Assembly (NCBI GenBank): GCA_905233245.1
Contig: CAJODK010000014.1
Coordinates: 29,637-93,636, forward strand
Direction: 5' to 3'
Length of the DNA stretch: 64,000 bases
DNA from: an uncultured Prevotella sp.
Lineage (GTDB): Bacteria > Bacteroidota > Bacteroidia > Bacteroidales > Bacteroidaceae
Shown here: positions 46,930 through 53,799 of the stretch, one piece after another
Numbering within the stretch: position 1 is the first letter of the stretch
Layout of the letters: each line of letters opens with the position of its first letter
The notes under the pieces: model-generated
What the model saw: only the letters and a program-made list of their open reading frames with translations
The model's database searches: none
What the model was told of the DNA's origin: nothing
Program-made: the position numbers and the translations under genes

Positions 46930-47829
46930 ATGAAAAAGATTCGCGCAGCCGTAGTAGGATACGGCAACATTGGTAAGTTTACCATCGAAGCACTTGAGGC
47001 TTCAGAGGATTTCGAGATTGCAGGCATCGTACGTCGTAACGGCGCTCAGGACAAGCCACTCGAACTCACCCCATACCAGGTAGTAAAGGACATTGACGAA
47101 CTCAAGGACGTGGATGTAGCCATCCTCGCTACCCCATCACGTTCTTGTCAGGAGTTTGCAGAGAAGATTCTCGCCAAGGGCATCAATACCGTTGACTCCT
47201 TCGACATCCACACTGGCATCGTCGATTACCGCAAGGCTCTCATGCCTATCTGCAAGGCAAACAACGCCGTTGCCATCATCTCCGCAGGTTGGGACCCAGG
47301 CTCAGACTCTGTCGTTCGCACCCTCATGCAGTCACTCGCTCCTAAGGGACTCTCCTACACCAACTTCGGTCCGGGTCGCTCTATGGGTCACTCTGTCTGC
47401 GTACGTTCCAAGGCAGGTGTCAAGGATGCCCTCTCTATGACCATCCCTGTAGGCGAAGGCATACACCGCCGCATGGTCTATGTAGAACTCGAGCCAGGCG
47501 CTGACCTCGCTGAGGTCACCAAGGCTATCAAGGCAGACCCATACTTCGCCAACGATGAGACCCATGTCTTCCAGGTAGAGAGCGTCGATGCCCTCAATGA
47601 CGTAGGTCACGGTGTCAATCTCACTCGCAAGGGCGTCAGTGGCAAGACCCACAACCAGCTCTTCGAGTTCAATATGAAGATTAACAACCCTGCCCTCACT
47701 GCTCAGGTGCTCGTCAATGTAGCACGTGCCACCATGCAGCAGCAGCCAGGTTGCTACACCATGATTGAGATTCCCGTCATCGACTATCTCCCAGGTGACC
47801 GTGAGGAGCTCATCGCTCACCTCGTGTAA
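46930..47829 (+). CDS. ddh: meso-diaminopimelate D-dehydrogenase
   Basis: NADPH-dependent direct amination of tetrahydrodipicolinate to meso-diaminopimelate, for lysine and peptidoglycan. The protein starts MKKIRAAVVGYGNIGKFTIE with the Rossmann loop, and has AGWDPGSDSVVRTLMQSLAPKG and NFGPGRSMGHSVCVRSKAGV, typical of Ddh. 299 residues. The longer frame from 46792 is rejected since it spans the promoter. Monocistronic: promoter before, strong terminator after. Confidence 0.95.
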   Translation: MKKIRAAVVGYGNIGKFTIEALEASEDFEIAGIVRRNGAQDKPLELTPYQVVKDIDELKDVDVAILATPSRSCQEFAEKILAKGINTVDSFDIHTGIVDYRKALMPICKANNAVAIISAGWDPGSDSVVRTLMQSLAPKGLSYTNFGPGRSMGHSVCVRSKAGVKDALSMTIPVGEGIHRRMVYVELEPGADLAEVTKAIKADPYFANDETHVFQVESVDALNDVGHGVNLTRKGVSGKTHNQLFEFNMKINNPALTAQVLVNVARATMQQQPGCYTMIEIPVIDYLPGDREELIAHLV

Positions 47830-47852
47830 GATTATTTTCTATCCATTTATAT

Positions 47853-47892
47853 CTAGCCTTTCTGGAATTCCAGAAAGGCTAGTTTTCTTTTG
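47853..47892 (+). terminator. Rho-independent terminator of ddh
   Basis: Perfect 13-bp stem CTAGCCTTTCTGG / CCAGAAAGGCTAG with AATT loop, then TTTTCTTTTG. Confidence 0.95.
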
Positions 47893-47919
47893 TTATCCAC
47901 CAAATTTTTTGTTAAAATA

Positions 47920-47951
47920 GATGTCCCGACCACCGCTGTGGCCGAGACATC
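47920..47951 (-). terminator. Terminator for the small-protein gene
   Basis: GATGTCCCGACCAC / GTGGCCGAGACATC around a CGCT loop, with two wobble pairs; on the reverse strand TATTTTAAC follows. Confidence 0.7.
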
Positions 47952-48018
47952 CGATACATTTTAGTTGCTTATTTTTTGAAGGGCAATTATACTATCTCCA
48001 TTGGAGCACGTATAATTC

Positions 48019-48189
48019 TTAGAATTCATCCTCAAACTCGGCATCGAAGCCGTCCATATCATCTGGGTTGGTGATTGCCTCAGCTTTAGGATCCACCTTT
48101 GTGCCAGTTGTCGTATCTGACAGTACCATCAGATGATTCAACTTGATTTCTACAGCCTTAACAGAAGGCTCGATATATTCTTTTTTCAT
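48019..48189 (-). CDS. Small acidic protein, 56 residues
   Basis: Not in a long reading frame but clear on inspection: MKKEYIEPSVKAVEIKLNHL, then MVLSDTTTGTKVDPKAEAIT, then NPDDMDGFDAEFEDEF and TAA. The MKKxYxxPxVxxxxL opening recurs, from memory, in many small Bacteroidales proteins of unknown role. There is no signal peptide or Cys, and the C-terminal third is strongly acidic. It lies 42 bases after the secreted BACON-like gene on the same strand and has a terminator 70 bases downstream, so it is probably the last gene of that operon. A peptide-precursor role is only a guess. Confidence 0.65.
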   Translation of the reverse strand: MKKEYIEPSVKAVEIKLNHLMVLSDTTTGTKVDPKAEAITNPDDMDGFDAEFEDEF

Positions 48190-48231
48190 TGTTTTCGAAA
48201 TGTTTTAAAGATTAATATTAAGTCTTCTTGT

Positions 48232-49965
48232 TTACTTTACCTGCTGACCTGCAACGTTGTAGTTACCGATGAAGAGCTGACCGTTCTTGATAACTTTAAC
48301 GGGAACGTTAACGTTAACCTTAGCTTCTGCTACAGCCTCTACTGCTGTAGGAGCGTCGTCAAACTGCATATCGATAGAGTTGAGCTGTGTTGAAGTCTCG
48401 AAGTATGCTTTATTAGGAGCAAATGTATCGCCAGTGTATGGCTTGAATGTATCGCCCTTCAGTGCGTAGTAGTAGTTAGAGCCTTTCTCTACGATGTTGC
48501 CATCAGCATCTGTTGTACCCTTCAGGTCGTTACCAGAGATAGCAGAAGCACCAGTAGTGTTGATGATAGATACTGTAGCGCCAGCAGTGCCCTTGAAGAG
48601 GATACCAGCACCAGCAGGAATCTTACCAGTTACCTCAGTACCTTGCAGAGAAGTTGTGGTCAGAGCCATCTTGTAAGCCTGAGCACCAGCGAACTCGAAG
48701 TCCTCAGCGTTGCTGTATGTAGCGAAGCCATTTGCATTCAAAGAAATAGTGGTATTTGGACGAGTTACCTCTACGTAGTCGATAAATGCATTCCACTTAT
48801 AAACATCATTTGAATTTGTACGGATAATGGCAAGTGTACTCTTTCCATTTGCTTCTGCTGGGAGAACGAAGAAATTATTTCCAACCTCACCTCGAGTTTC
48901 TTTCTCATAAACAACAGACTTACCACTGCCAGTCCCATCAAATATCTGCATGGTTTTTCCTGCATCAGCTATTTCTGTAATGTGTACATTGATTACATCA
49001 CCTTCCTTAAATGTATTTGAACCATCAAGAGTCAAAGAAACATAGTGATTTGTACCACCAAACTTATAACCTGTATGACCGTCTGCTGTTTGTAATTTAT
49101 TACTAAATTTTCCTCCAATTGTTCCTGTAGCATCAGAATTTGTTGCTTCAGTAGCAGCAATAGTCGCTTTAATCAAAGATTCACCTTTTAGATTACCATC
49201 TTGAGTAACTGTTACCTCCTTAGTTGCAGTTTTGTTAGTATCGTAAGTGTAGGTAAGTGTTACAATTGCAGAACGAGAAGATTGAGCCGTATTTGCCTCT
49301 GCTGTGAAAGGAACCTTGCCGTTAGTGTTATCAACATCGCCAAGTGTTAGCCAATCTACAGGCTCCTTTTCTGCTACAGTAACAGTGCCTGTTGTTCCTT
49401 TTTTATCTACGCTAAATACTATCTCACCTTCATCTGTACCATCCTCTGAGATATTCACGTTATCAGCAGAAATTTCTGGACCCTCACTAGCAACTGTCAA
49501 GGTAATAGATAAAACGTAAGAGCTGCTTCCTGCCTTGCGGACAATACGTATGCCATTAGCGTTTTCAGGTATAGTTACGCCAACAGTTATATCATGAGCA
49601 CTTTTAGTACCATCATTAGCCTGTGTTACTTCAGCACTCCAGCTAGTACCACCATTTGTAGTAAATTGAAAAGCCCAGTTTTTTTCAGTATTGTTTGAGT
49701 TGATATAACCGTTAAAACTTGCAGCAGTGAACTTATTTGATGTAAGTACTAGCTGAAAGTACTGATCATCACTAGCCAACTTTCCAGAATGTGCATCACT
49801 CGCTTTAGCAGTAGTTGTAAGAGTGGCTGCTACAGGAGAAGTCACAGTTGCAGATTGATTGGTGCCATCAAAGATGTCGGTAATCGTAAACGTTTCGTTC
49901 GATGCCGCTTTCGCTCCGACGACTATCGTCATCAAGAGCGCGAATAAAGTAAATAACTTTTTCAT
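48232..49965 (-). CDS. Secreted multidomain protein with BACON-like domain
   Basis: 577 residues. Signal peptide MKKLFTLFALLMTIVVGAKA; beta-sandwich regions; a BACON-like segment at about 170-255 (IVFSVDKKGTTGTVTVAEKEPVDWLTLGDVD...TLTYTYDTNKTATKEVTVTQDG); a further carbohydrate-binding-like domain to about 400; a Prevotella-type region beginning TTISLNANGFATYSNAEDFEF; and a C-terminal tail (VIKNGQLFIGNYNVAGQQVK) that resembles type IX sorting signals. The start of that tail contains NVNVPV from a GTTAAC-type array. It is downstream of the candidate structured RNA at 50241-50500. No enzymatic motif was seen; a glycan-binding or adhesion role is inferred. Confidence 0.75.
   Translation of the reverse strand: MKKLFTLFALLMTIVVGAKAASNETFTITDIFDGTNQSATVTSPVAATLTTTAKASDAHSGKLASDDQYFQLVLTSNKFTAASFNGYINSNNTEKNWAFQFTTNGGTSWSAEVTQANDGTKSAHDITVGVTIPENANGIRIVRKAGSSSYVLSITLTVASEGPEISADNVNISEDGTDEGEIVFSVDKKGTTGTVTVAEKEPVDWLTLGDVDNTNGKVPFTAEANTAQSSRSAIVTLTYTYDTNKTATKEVTVTQDGNLKGESLIKATIAATEATNSDATGTIGGKFSNKLQTADGHTGYKFGGTNHYVSLTLDGSNTFKEGDVINVHITEIADAGKTMQIFDGTGSGKSVVYEKETRGEVGNNFFVLPAEANGKSTLAIIRTNSNDVYKWNAFIDYVEVTRPNTTISLNANGFATYSNAEDFEFAGAQAYKMALTTTSLQGTEVTGKIPAGAGILFKGTAGATVSIINTTGASAISGNDLKGTTDADGNIVEKGSNYYYALKGDTFKPYTGDTFAPNKAYFETSTQLNSIDMQFDDAPTAVEAVAEAKVNVNVPVKVIKNGQLFIGNYNVAGQQVK
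48292..48330. repeat. GTTAAC-type array in the BACON-like gene
   Basis: AACTTTAACGGGAACGTTAA CGTTAACCTTAGC; encodes AKVNVNVPVKV in frame on the reverse strand. Confidence 0.78.
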
Positions 49966-50153
49966 TTTGTTGTTAATAATTTAAATTGTTAATAAATTGA
50001 ATTAATTTGTTCGTTCTATTCTGTTGCGCTTACGCGCGTGTACCTTCTCTAAAAACTCTCTCTACTCTCACGAGCAAGGAGAGTGCAAAATTTTCCATTA
50101 ACTAATTAATTTACCAGCTTATGAAAAGAAATAAAATACCCTCACGGGCTTTA

Positions 50154-50193
50154 GGACTCACCCCCAACCCCTCTCTGTGAGCGAGGGGAGAGG
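50154..50193. repeat. GC-rich palindromic element, intergenic
   Basis: GGACTCACCCCCAACCCCTC then TCTGTGAGCGAGGGGAGAGG: third arm first, then hairpin (reverse orientation). Confidence 0.8.
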
Positions 50194-50240
50194 ATAGTTT
50201 TTTTCTTCCAGCATGTCAAAATGGTGATAACGTAGGTGCA

Positions 50241-50500
50241 CAAAAAAAGCGCAGGTATCAACCATACGCTACACAGGGTTTAGGACAGACCCACAATCAA
50301 CTATGGCATACCTGCGCTTAGGGCGCAGCCATAAGTTGATTGTATATAGGGCAAGTCGCATTGAGATACAACTGCTCCTACAATTTGCCCTTTATTTTCG
50401 CTCTTCCGAGGTCCTAATTCGTGTAGCGTTTTGAGCAAATATAATGTCTGCAAAATTGGCTCTTTTGTGCTCACGAATGGGCACATTACACCAATATGCA
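50241..50500 (-). ncRNA. Candidate structured RNA / attenuator with alternative hairpins
   Basis: A TAACTTTG box (50505-50512, reverse strand) would start a transcript near 50500. Reading leftward: stem AGGGCAA / TTGCCCT (50348-50390), hairpin B (CAATCAACTATGGC / GCCATAAGTTGATTG, 50294-50342, inner TGCGC / GCGCA), and stem C (AGCGCAGGTAT at 50248-50258 with ATACCTGCGCT at 50308-50318) followed by seven T on the reverse strand. B and C compete for 50313-50317, as in attenuators or riboswitches. It does not resemble tmRNA, RNase P RNA or SRP RNA. Possible target: the BACON-like gene 280 bases on. Confidence 0.6.
50301..50486 (-). CDS. Possible 61-residue leader ORF within the structured RNA
   Basis: ATG at 50486 follows the predicted transcript start by about 14 bases: MCPFVSTKEPILQTLYLLKT onwards, ending in the stop at 50301 within hairpin B. 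The position is that of a leader peptide, but no amino acid is obviously over-represented and no family is recognised. It may be chance. Confidence 0.25.
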   Translation of the reverse strand: MCPFVSTKEPILQTLYLLKTLHELGPRKSENKGQIVGAVVSQCDLPYIQSTYGCALSAGMP

Positions 50501-50504
50501 GTGG

Positions 50505-50512
50505 CAAAGTTA
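50505..50512 (-). promoter_or_regulatory. -7 element of the candidate RNA
   Basis: Reverse strand TAACTTTG within GTTGTAACTTTGCCACTGC. Confidence 0.6.
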
Positions 50513-50659
50513 CAACTTTTCTTCGAAACTTGCAAGAAAAATAAGGAAAAATAATTTTTGAAGAAAAACCTAAAATCCTCCACTCGTATGCGGGAAAGCG
50601 CATGAATACTGGGCTGAGCGAGTGGTGGAGGATTGGTGGAGAGTGGAGGTTTTCCTCCA

Positions 50660-50823
50660 TTTGCGGTTGCTTAGCGACCATCTGCGGGTGCTTAGCGCCC
50701 ATGTGCGGATGCTTAGCGCCTAGATGTAGGCGCTTAGCTTCTGCAAGTAATCCGAGTCGGATTGTTCGCCCTTGCTAAGCAAGGGAGTTTTGTTGCTTAG
50801 CAAGGGCGTTTTGTTGCTTAGTT
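50660..50823. repeat. 21-bp-phased GCTTAGC/GCTAAGC array
   Basis: Core heptamers begin at 50669, 50690, 50711, 50732, 50774, 50795 and 50816. All are separated by exact multiples of 21 bp, with one degenerate unit at 50753. The array abuts the ATPase stop codon at 50825. Confidence 0.85.
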
Positions 50824-50824
50824 A

Positions 50825-52432
50825 CTATATCTTAATCATATTACCGAGGACGCTGCGGGAGATTTCACGTGCTACGGTGCGGGTGGCGGCACTGGTAGCG
50901 TTCTTGACGGCGCGCTCCTTGACCGTGGTGCGTGACTTGGTCTGCTTGCCCGAAACCTTGTTGCTGACATAGGTGCCGAGCATAGCGGCGAAGGTGGAGG
51001 TGAGGGCGGTGAAGACAGCCTTGATGACCTTGGAGAAGAGGGAAGGTTTCTTGTTCCCTGTTCCTTGTTCCTGGTTACTGGACTCTTGCTCCTTGTTGCT
51101 GGTTTCTGGTTCCTGAGCCTCCAAGAGTTCCTCATACGCACTTTGGCGGTCCTGAGGCGTGTCGTACTTACCGTAGATGCGGCTCTGCTTGATGATGTCG
51201 AGTCGCTGGCCCTCGGTGATGGCGCCTATCTGTGAGAGCGGGAAGAGTATCTTGGCACGCTCCACGATGGATGGGGCGCCCTTCTCATCAAGGAAACTGA
51301 CGAGAGCTTCGCCTGTCTCAAGATTCATGATAGCCTCATCGGTCTTGAAGGCGGGATTGGGACGGAAGGTGTCGGCTGCTGTCTTGACAGCCCTCTGGTC
51401 CTTAGGGGTGTAGGCACGGAGGGCATGTTGCACTCGGTTGCCGAGTTGGCCGAGGATATTCTCTGGAATGTCAGTAGGGCTCTGAGTGATGAAATAGATG
51501 CCTACGCCCTTGGAACGGATGAGGCGGATGACCTGTTCTATCTTGTCGAGGAGCGCCTTGGATGTGCCATCGAAGAGCATGTGAGCCTCATCGAAGAAGA
51601 ATACGAGTTTGGGTTTGTCCATATCGCCCACCTCTGGCAGGGTGCTGTAAAGCTCGGAGAGGAGCCAGAGGAGGAAGGTGGAATAGAGTTTGGGCTGCAT
51701 CATGAGTTTGTCAGCGGCGAGGACATTCATCACACCACGACCATCCTCCACCTGCATGAGGTCGTAGATGTCGAAGGAGGGTTCGCCAAAGAACTTGTCT
51801 GCACCCTGATTCTCGAGTTGCAGGAGGGCACGCTGGATGGCTCCCACAGAAGCAGAGGAGACATTGCCATAACGGGTGGTGTACTCCTTGGCATGCTGGG
51901 AGATGTAGTCGAGCATAGCTCTGAGGTCCTTGAGGTCAAGGAGTAGCATGTCGGGATTCTCCTGCGCCATATCGTCAGCGATGCGGAATACAATATTGAG
52001 GACGCCATCCTGTGTCTCATTGAGGTCAAGGAGTCGCGAGAGGAGTTGGGGTCCCATCTGCGAGATGGTGGCGCGCATGGGATGTCCCTGTTCGCCATAG
52101 ACGTCGAAGAAACGGACGGGGCAAGACTTAAAGGAAACCTCCCCCTGAACCCCTCCCGCAGAGGGGGGAGTCATATTCCATTCCTTGCAGCGCTTCTCGA
52201 TGAAAGGAGTAAGTTTACCTGCCTGAGAGATGCCACTGAGGTCGCCCTTCATATCTGCCATGAAGCAAGGCACGCCTGCCTGGGAGAATGTCTCTGCCAT
52301 CACCTGCAGGGTGACGGTCTTGCCTGTACCTGTAGCACCTGCGATGAGTCCGTGACGATTGGCCATCTTGCCTATGATAGAGAGTGGTTTTCCACTGTTG
52401 GCTACGTAGAGCCCGAATTCTTTGTCGTACAT
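50825..52432 (-). CDS. HerA-like DUF853 ATPase
   Basis: 535-residue P-loop ATPase of the DUF853/HerA-related group. Walker [17 protein letters not shown] (about residues 32-39), Walker [14 protein letters not shown], and sensor-like [29 protein letters not shown] match the family. Function is unknown, with a DNA- or membrane-linked motor inferred. The segment [19 protein letters not shown] (about residues 89-105) derives from a GC-rich palindrome, and [20 protein letters not shown] (about 440-462) from a GGAACAA heptamer array. The C-terminus is basic with a hydrophobic stretch. Start at the ATG 52432, with a -7 box at 52493. Confidence 0.85.
   Translation of the reverse strand: MYDKEFGLYVANSGKPLSIIGKMANRHGLIAGATGTGKTVTLQVMAETFSQAGVPCFMADMKGDLSGISQAGKLTPFIEKRCKEWNMTPPSAGGVQGEVSFKSCPVRFFDVYGEQGHPMRATISQMGPQLLSRLLDLNETQDGVLNIVFRIADDMAQENPDMLLLDLKDLRAMLDYISQHAKEYTTRYGNVSSASVGAIQRALLQLENQGADKFFGEPSFDIYDLMQVEDGRGVMNVLAADKLMMQPKLYSTFLLWLLSELYSTLPEVGDMDKPKLVFFFDEAHMLFDGTSKALLDKIEQVIRLIRSKGVGIYFITQSPTDIPENILGQLGNRVQHALRAYTPKDQRAVKTAADTFRPNPAFKTDEAIMNLETGEALVSFLDEKGAPSIVERAKILFPLSQIGAITEGQRLDIIKQSRIYGKYDTPQDRQSAYEELLEAQEPETSNKEQESSNQEQGTGNKKPSLFSKVIKAVFTALTSTFAAMLGTYVSNKVSGKQTKSRTTVKERAVKNATSAATRTVAREISRSVLGNMIKI
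51046..51115. repeat. GGAACAA-type heptamer array in the ATPase gene
   Basis: Reverse strand AACCAGGAACAAGGAACAGG then GAACAAGAAACC, preceded by AACCAGAAACCAGCAACAAG. In frame, encoding a Gln/Asn/Glu/Ser linker. Confidence 0.75.
52134..52172. repeat. GC-rich palindromic element inside the HerA-like gene
   Basis: CCTCCCCCTGAACCCCTCCC then GCAGAGGGGGGAGTC; third arm plus CCCCTCC GCA GAGGGG-type hairpin, in frame. Confidence 0.8.
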
Positions 52433-52436
52433 GTTG

Positions 52437-52472
52437 AGAATTGATAATTGAAAATTGACAATTGATAATTAG
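52437..52472. repeat. Heptamer array (TTGATAA/TTGACAA) before the ATPase start
   Basis: GAGAATTGATAATTGAAAAT TGACAATTGATAATT lies in the leader between the -7 box and the ATG. Confidence 0.78.
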
Positions 52473-52492
52473 AGGTTTTGGTTATTTGAGCA

Positions 52493-52500
52493 CAAAGGTA
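52493..52500 (-). promoter_or_regulatory. -7 element of the HerA-like ATPase gene
   Basis: Reverse strand TACCTTTG. Confidence 0.65.
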
Positions 52501-52504
52501 ATAA

Positions 52505-52540
52505 GAAAAAATTAAAAATTAAAAATTAAAAATTAAAAGT
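52505..52540. repeat. ATTAAAA heptamer array between divergent promoters
   Basis: AAAAATTAAAAATTAAAAAT TAAAAATTAAAAG; AT-only 7-bp units placed directly between two divergent -7 boxes. Confidence 0.75.
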
Positions 52541-52555
52541 TTTGATTTTTTTTTG

Positions 52556-52563
52556 TAAATTTG
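52556..52563 (+). promoter_or_regulatory. -7 element of the SpoIIE-kinase-receptor operon
   Basis: TAAATTTG, 29 bases before the ATG at 52593. Confidence 0.65.
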
Positions 52564-52592
52564 CAGTCGATATATATAAATAAGGTCAAAAG

Positions 52593-53783
52593 ATGGCATC
52601 TATAAAGATACTAAGTGTGGATGACGAGGCTCCGTTGGAGTTGCTCATGAGGCAGTATTTCAGACGCAAGATACGTAGTGGGGAATATGAATTCTTCTTC
52701 GCCCACAACGGACTGGAGGCTCTCGCCATACTCTACAACAATCCCGACATAGAGATAATCCTATCGGACATCAACATGCCCGAGATGGACGGTCTGACGC
52801 TCCTGGCGAAAATCAACGAGATGCGCAATCCTGCACTGAGAGTGATAATGGTGAGCGCATACGGCGATATGAAGAATATACGTCAGGCGATGAACAACGG
52901 CGCATTCGACTTTGCCACGAAACCTATCGATATGGAGGACCTGACACTGACGATAGAGAAGGCGATAGAACAGATAAACTTCGTGCACGAGACGCAGAAG
53001 GAGCACAATCAACTGGAGTCGCTGAAGAACGAACTGAATACCGCCCGCGAGATACAGCAGTACATACTGCCAAGGATATTCCCGCCATTCCCAGAGGATG
53101 CTGACAGGGTGGATATCGCAGCCTCGATGGAGGCGGCGAAGGATATCGGCGGCGACTTCTACGACTTCTTCCGCCTGGATGAAGACCGCATCGCCCTCGT
53201 GGTAGCCGACGTGTGTGGCAAGGGTATCCCAGCAGCGCTCTTCATGGCGGTGAGCCGCACGATGATACGTGCCAAGGGTATGCAGGGAACTGGGGCTGCG
53301 GAGTGTCTGAGGGAGTCAAACCGACTACTTGCCACATACTCCGTCGATAGCATGTTTGTCACGGTATTCTACGCCATATACAATATGAAGACGGGCGAGG
53401 TGACCTACTGCAATGCTGGGCATAATGCACCGTATATAGTCAAAGGTCAAAGGTCAAAGGTCGAAGGGGAGAGAGTTCAAAAGGTGGTCAGCGAGGTGAA
53501 TACCGTGGTGGGCGCCTTTGAGAATATAGACTACAAGGAATTCAAGACGCAACTGGAACCTGGCGATACTCTGATGATATACACCGACGGCGTGAACGAG
53601 GCAGTCAACGAAAAGGGCGAGGAGTATGGCTACGAGCGACTGGAGAATGTACTCAGCACCCTGCAGGACAAGTCCTGCCAGGAGGTGATAGACACGCTGA
53701 AAGAGAGTCTGGCTGAGTTCACTGGCGAGGCTGAGCAGAGTGATGATATTACGATGCTGGTAATTAAAAGAGGTGAGAGGTAA
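52593..53783 (+). CDS. Response regulator with SpoIIE-type PP2C phosphatase output
   Basis: 396 residues. REC domain at 1-125 with acidic pocket SVDDE, phospho-acceptor Asp in ILSDINMPEMDG and Lys in FATKPID. A coiled-coil linker (THETQKEHNQLESLKNELNTAREIQ-like) leads to a SpoIIE/RsbU phosphatase from about 150: SMEAAKDIGGDFYDFF, LVVADVCGKGIPAALFMAV, CNAGHNAP, YTDGVNEAVN, SDDITMLVI, with all metal-binding Asp present. Such proteins dephosphorylate a regulator when REC is phosphorylated; the target is not in the window. A TCAAAGG array encodes residues about 283-292 (GQRSKVEGER). The stop lies in the array that supplies the next start. Confidence 0.92.
   Translation: MASIKILSVDDEAPLELLMRQYFRRKIRSGEYEFFFAHNGLEALAILYNNPDIEIILSDINMPEMDGLTLLAKINEMRNPALRVIMVSAYGDMKNIRQAMNNGAFDFATKPIDMEDLTLTIEKAIEQINFVHETQKEHNQLESLKNELNTAREIQQYILPRIFPPFPEDADRVDIAASMEAAKDIGGDFYDFFRLDEDRIALVVADVCGKGIPAALFMAVSRTMIRAKGMQGTGAAECLRESNRLLATYSVDSMFVTVFYAIYNMKTGEVTYCNAGHNAPYIVKGQRSKVEGERVQKVVSEVNTVVGAFENIDYKEFKTQLEPGDTLMIYTDGVNEAVNEKGEEYGYERLENVLSTLQDKSCQEVIDTLKESLAEFTGEAEQSDDITMLVIKRGER
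53440..53467 (+). repeat. Heptamer array (CAAAGGT) in the SpoIIE-type gene
   Basis: TCAAAGGTCAAAGGTCAAAG GTCGAAGG; in frame within the phosphatase domain, between the CNAGHNAP motif and the following strand. Confidence 0.82.
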
Positions 53784-53799
53784 GAGGTGAGAGGTGAGT
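53767..53799 (+). repeat. Heptamer array (GAGGTGA) at the phosphatase/WD40 junction
   Basis: AAGAGGTGAGAGGTAAGAGG TGAGAGGTGAG. It holds the TAA of the phosphatase gene (53781-53783) and the GTG start of the next (53794). Confidence 0.85.

Larger units (their letters stand above)
49966..50824. other. 859-bp gene-poor region with palindrome, structured RNA and 21-bp array
   Basis: From left: an AT-rich leader of the BACON-like gene, a GC-rich palindrome (50154-50193), a candidate RNA with promoter and terminator on the reverse strand (50241-50512), AT-rich sequence (50512-50580), and the 21-bp GCTTAGC array (50660-50823). The 133-residue frame spanning 50301-50702 crosses array and promoter and is not credible as a whole. 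Confidence 0.75.

Noticed and set aside
50301..50702. 133-residue reverse-strand frame as a gene
   Set aside because: It runs through the 21-bp repeat array and across the -7 box; only the part from 50486 onward could be translated from the predicted transcript.
50660..50823. CRISPR-like regular spacing
   Set aside because: The period is only 21 bp with a 7-bp conserved core and no separate unique spacers, and no cas genes are near.
52593..53783. PorX-type regulator of type IX secretion
   Set aside because: The output domain is a SpoIIE phosphatase, not the PglZ domain of PorX.
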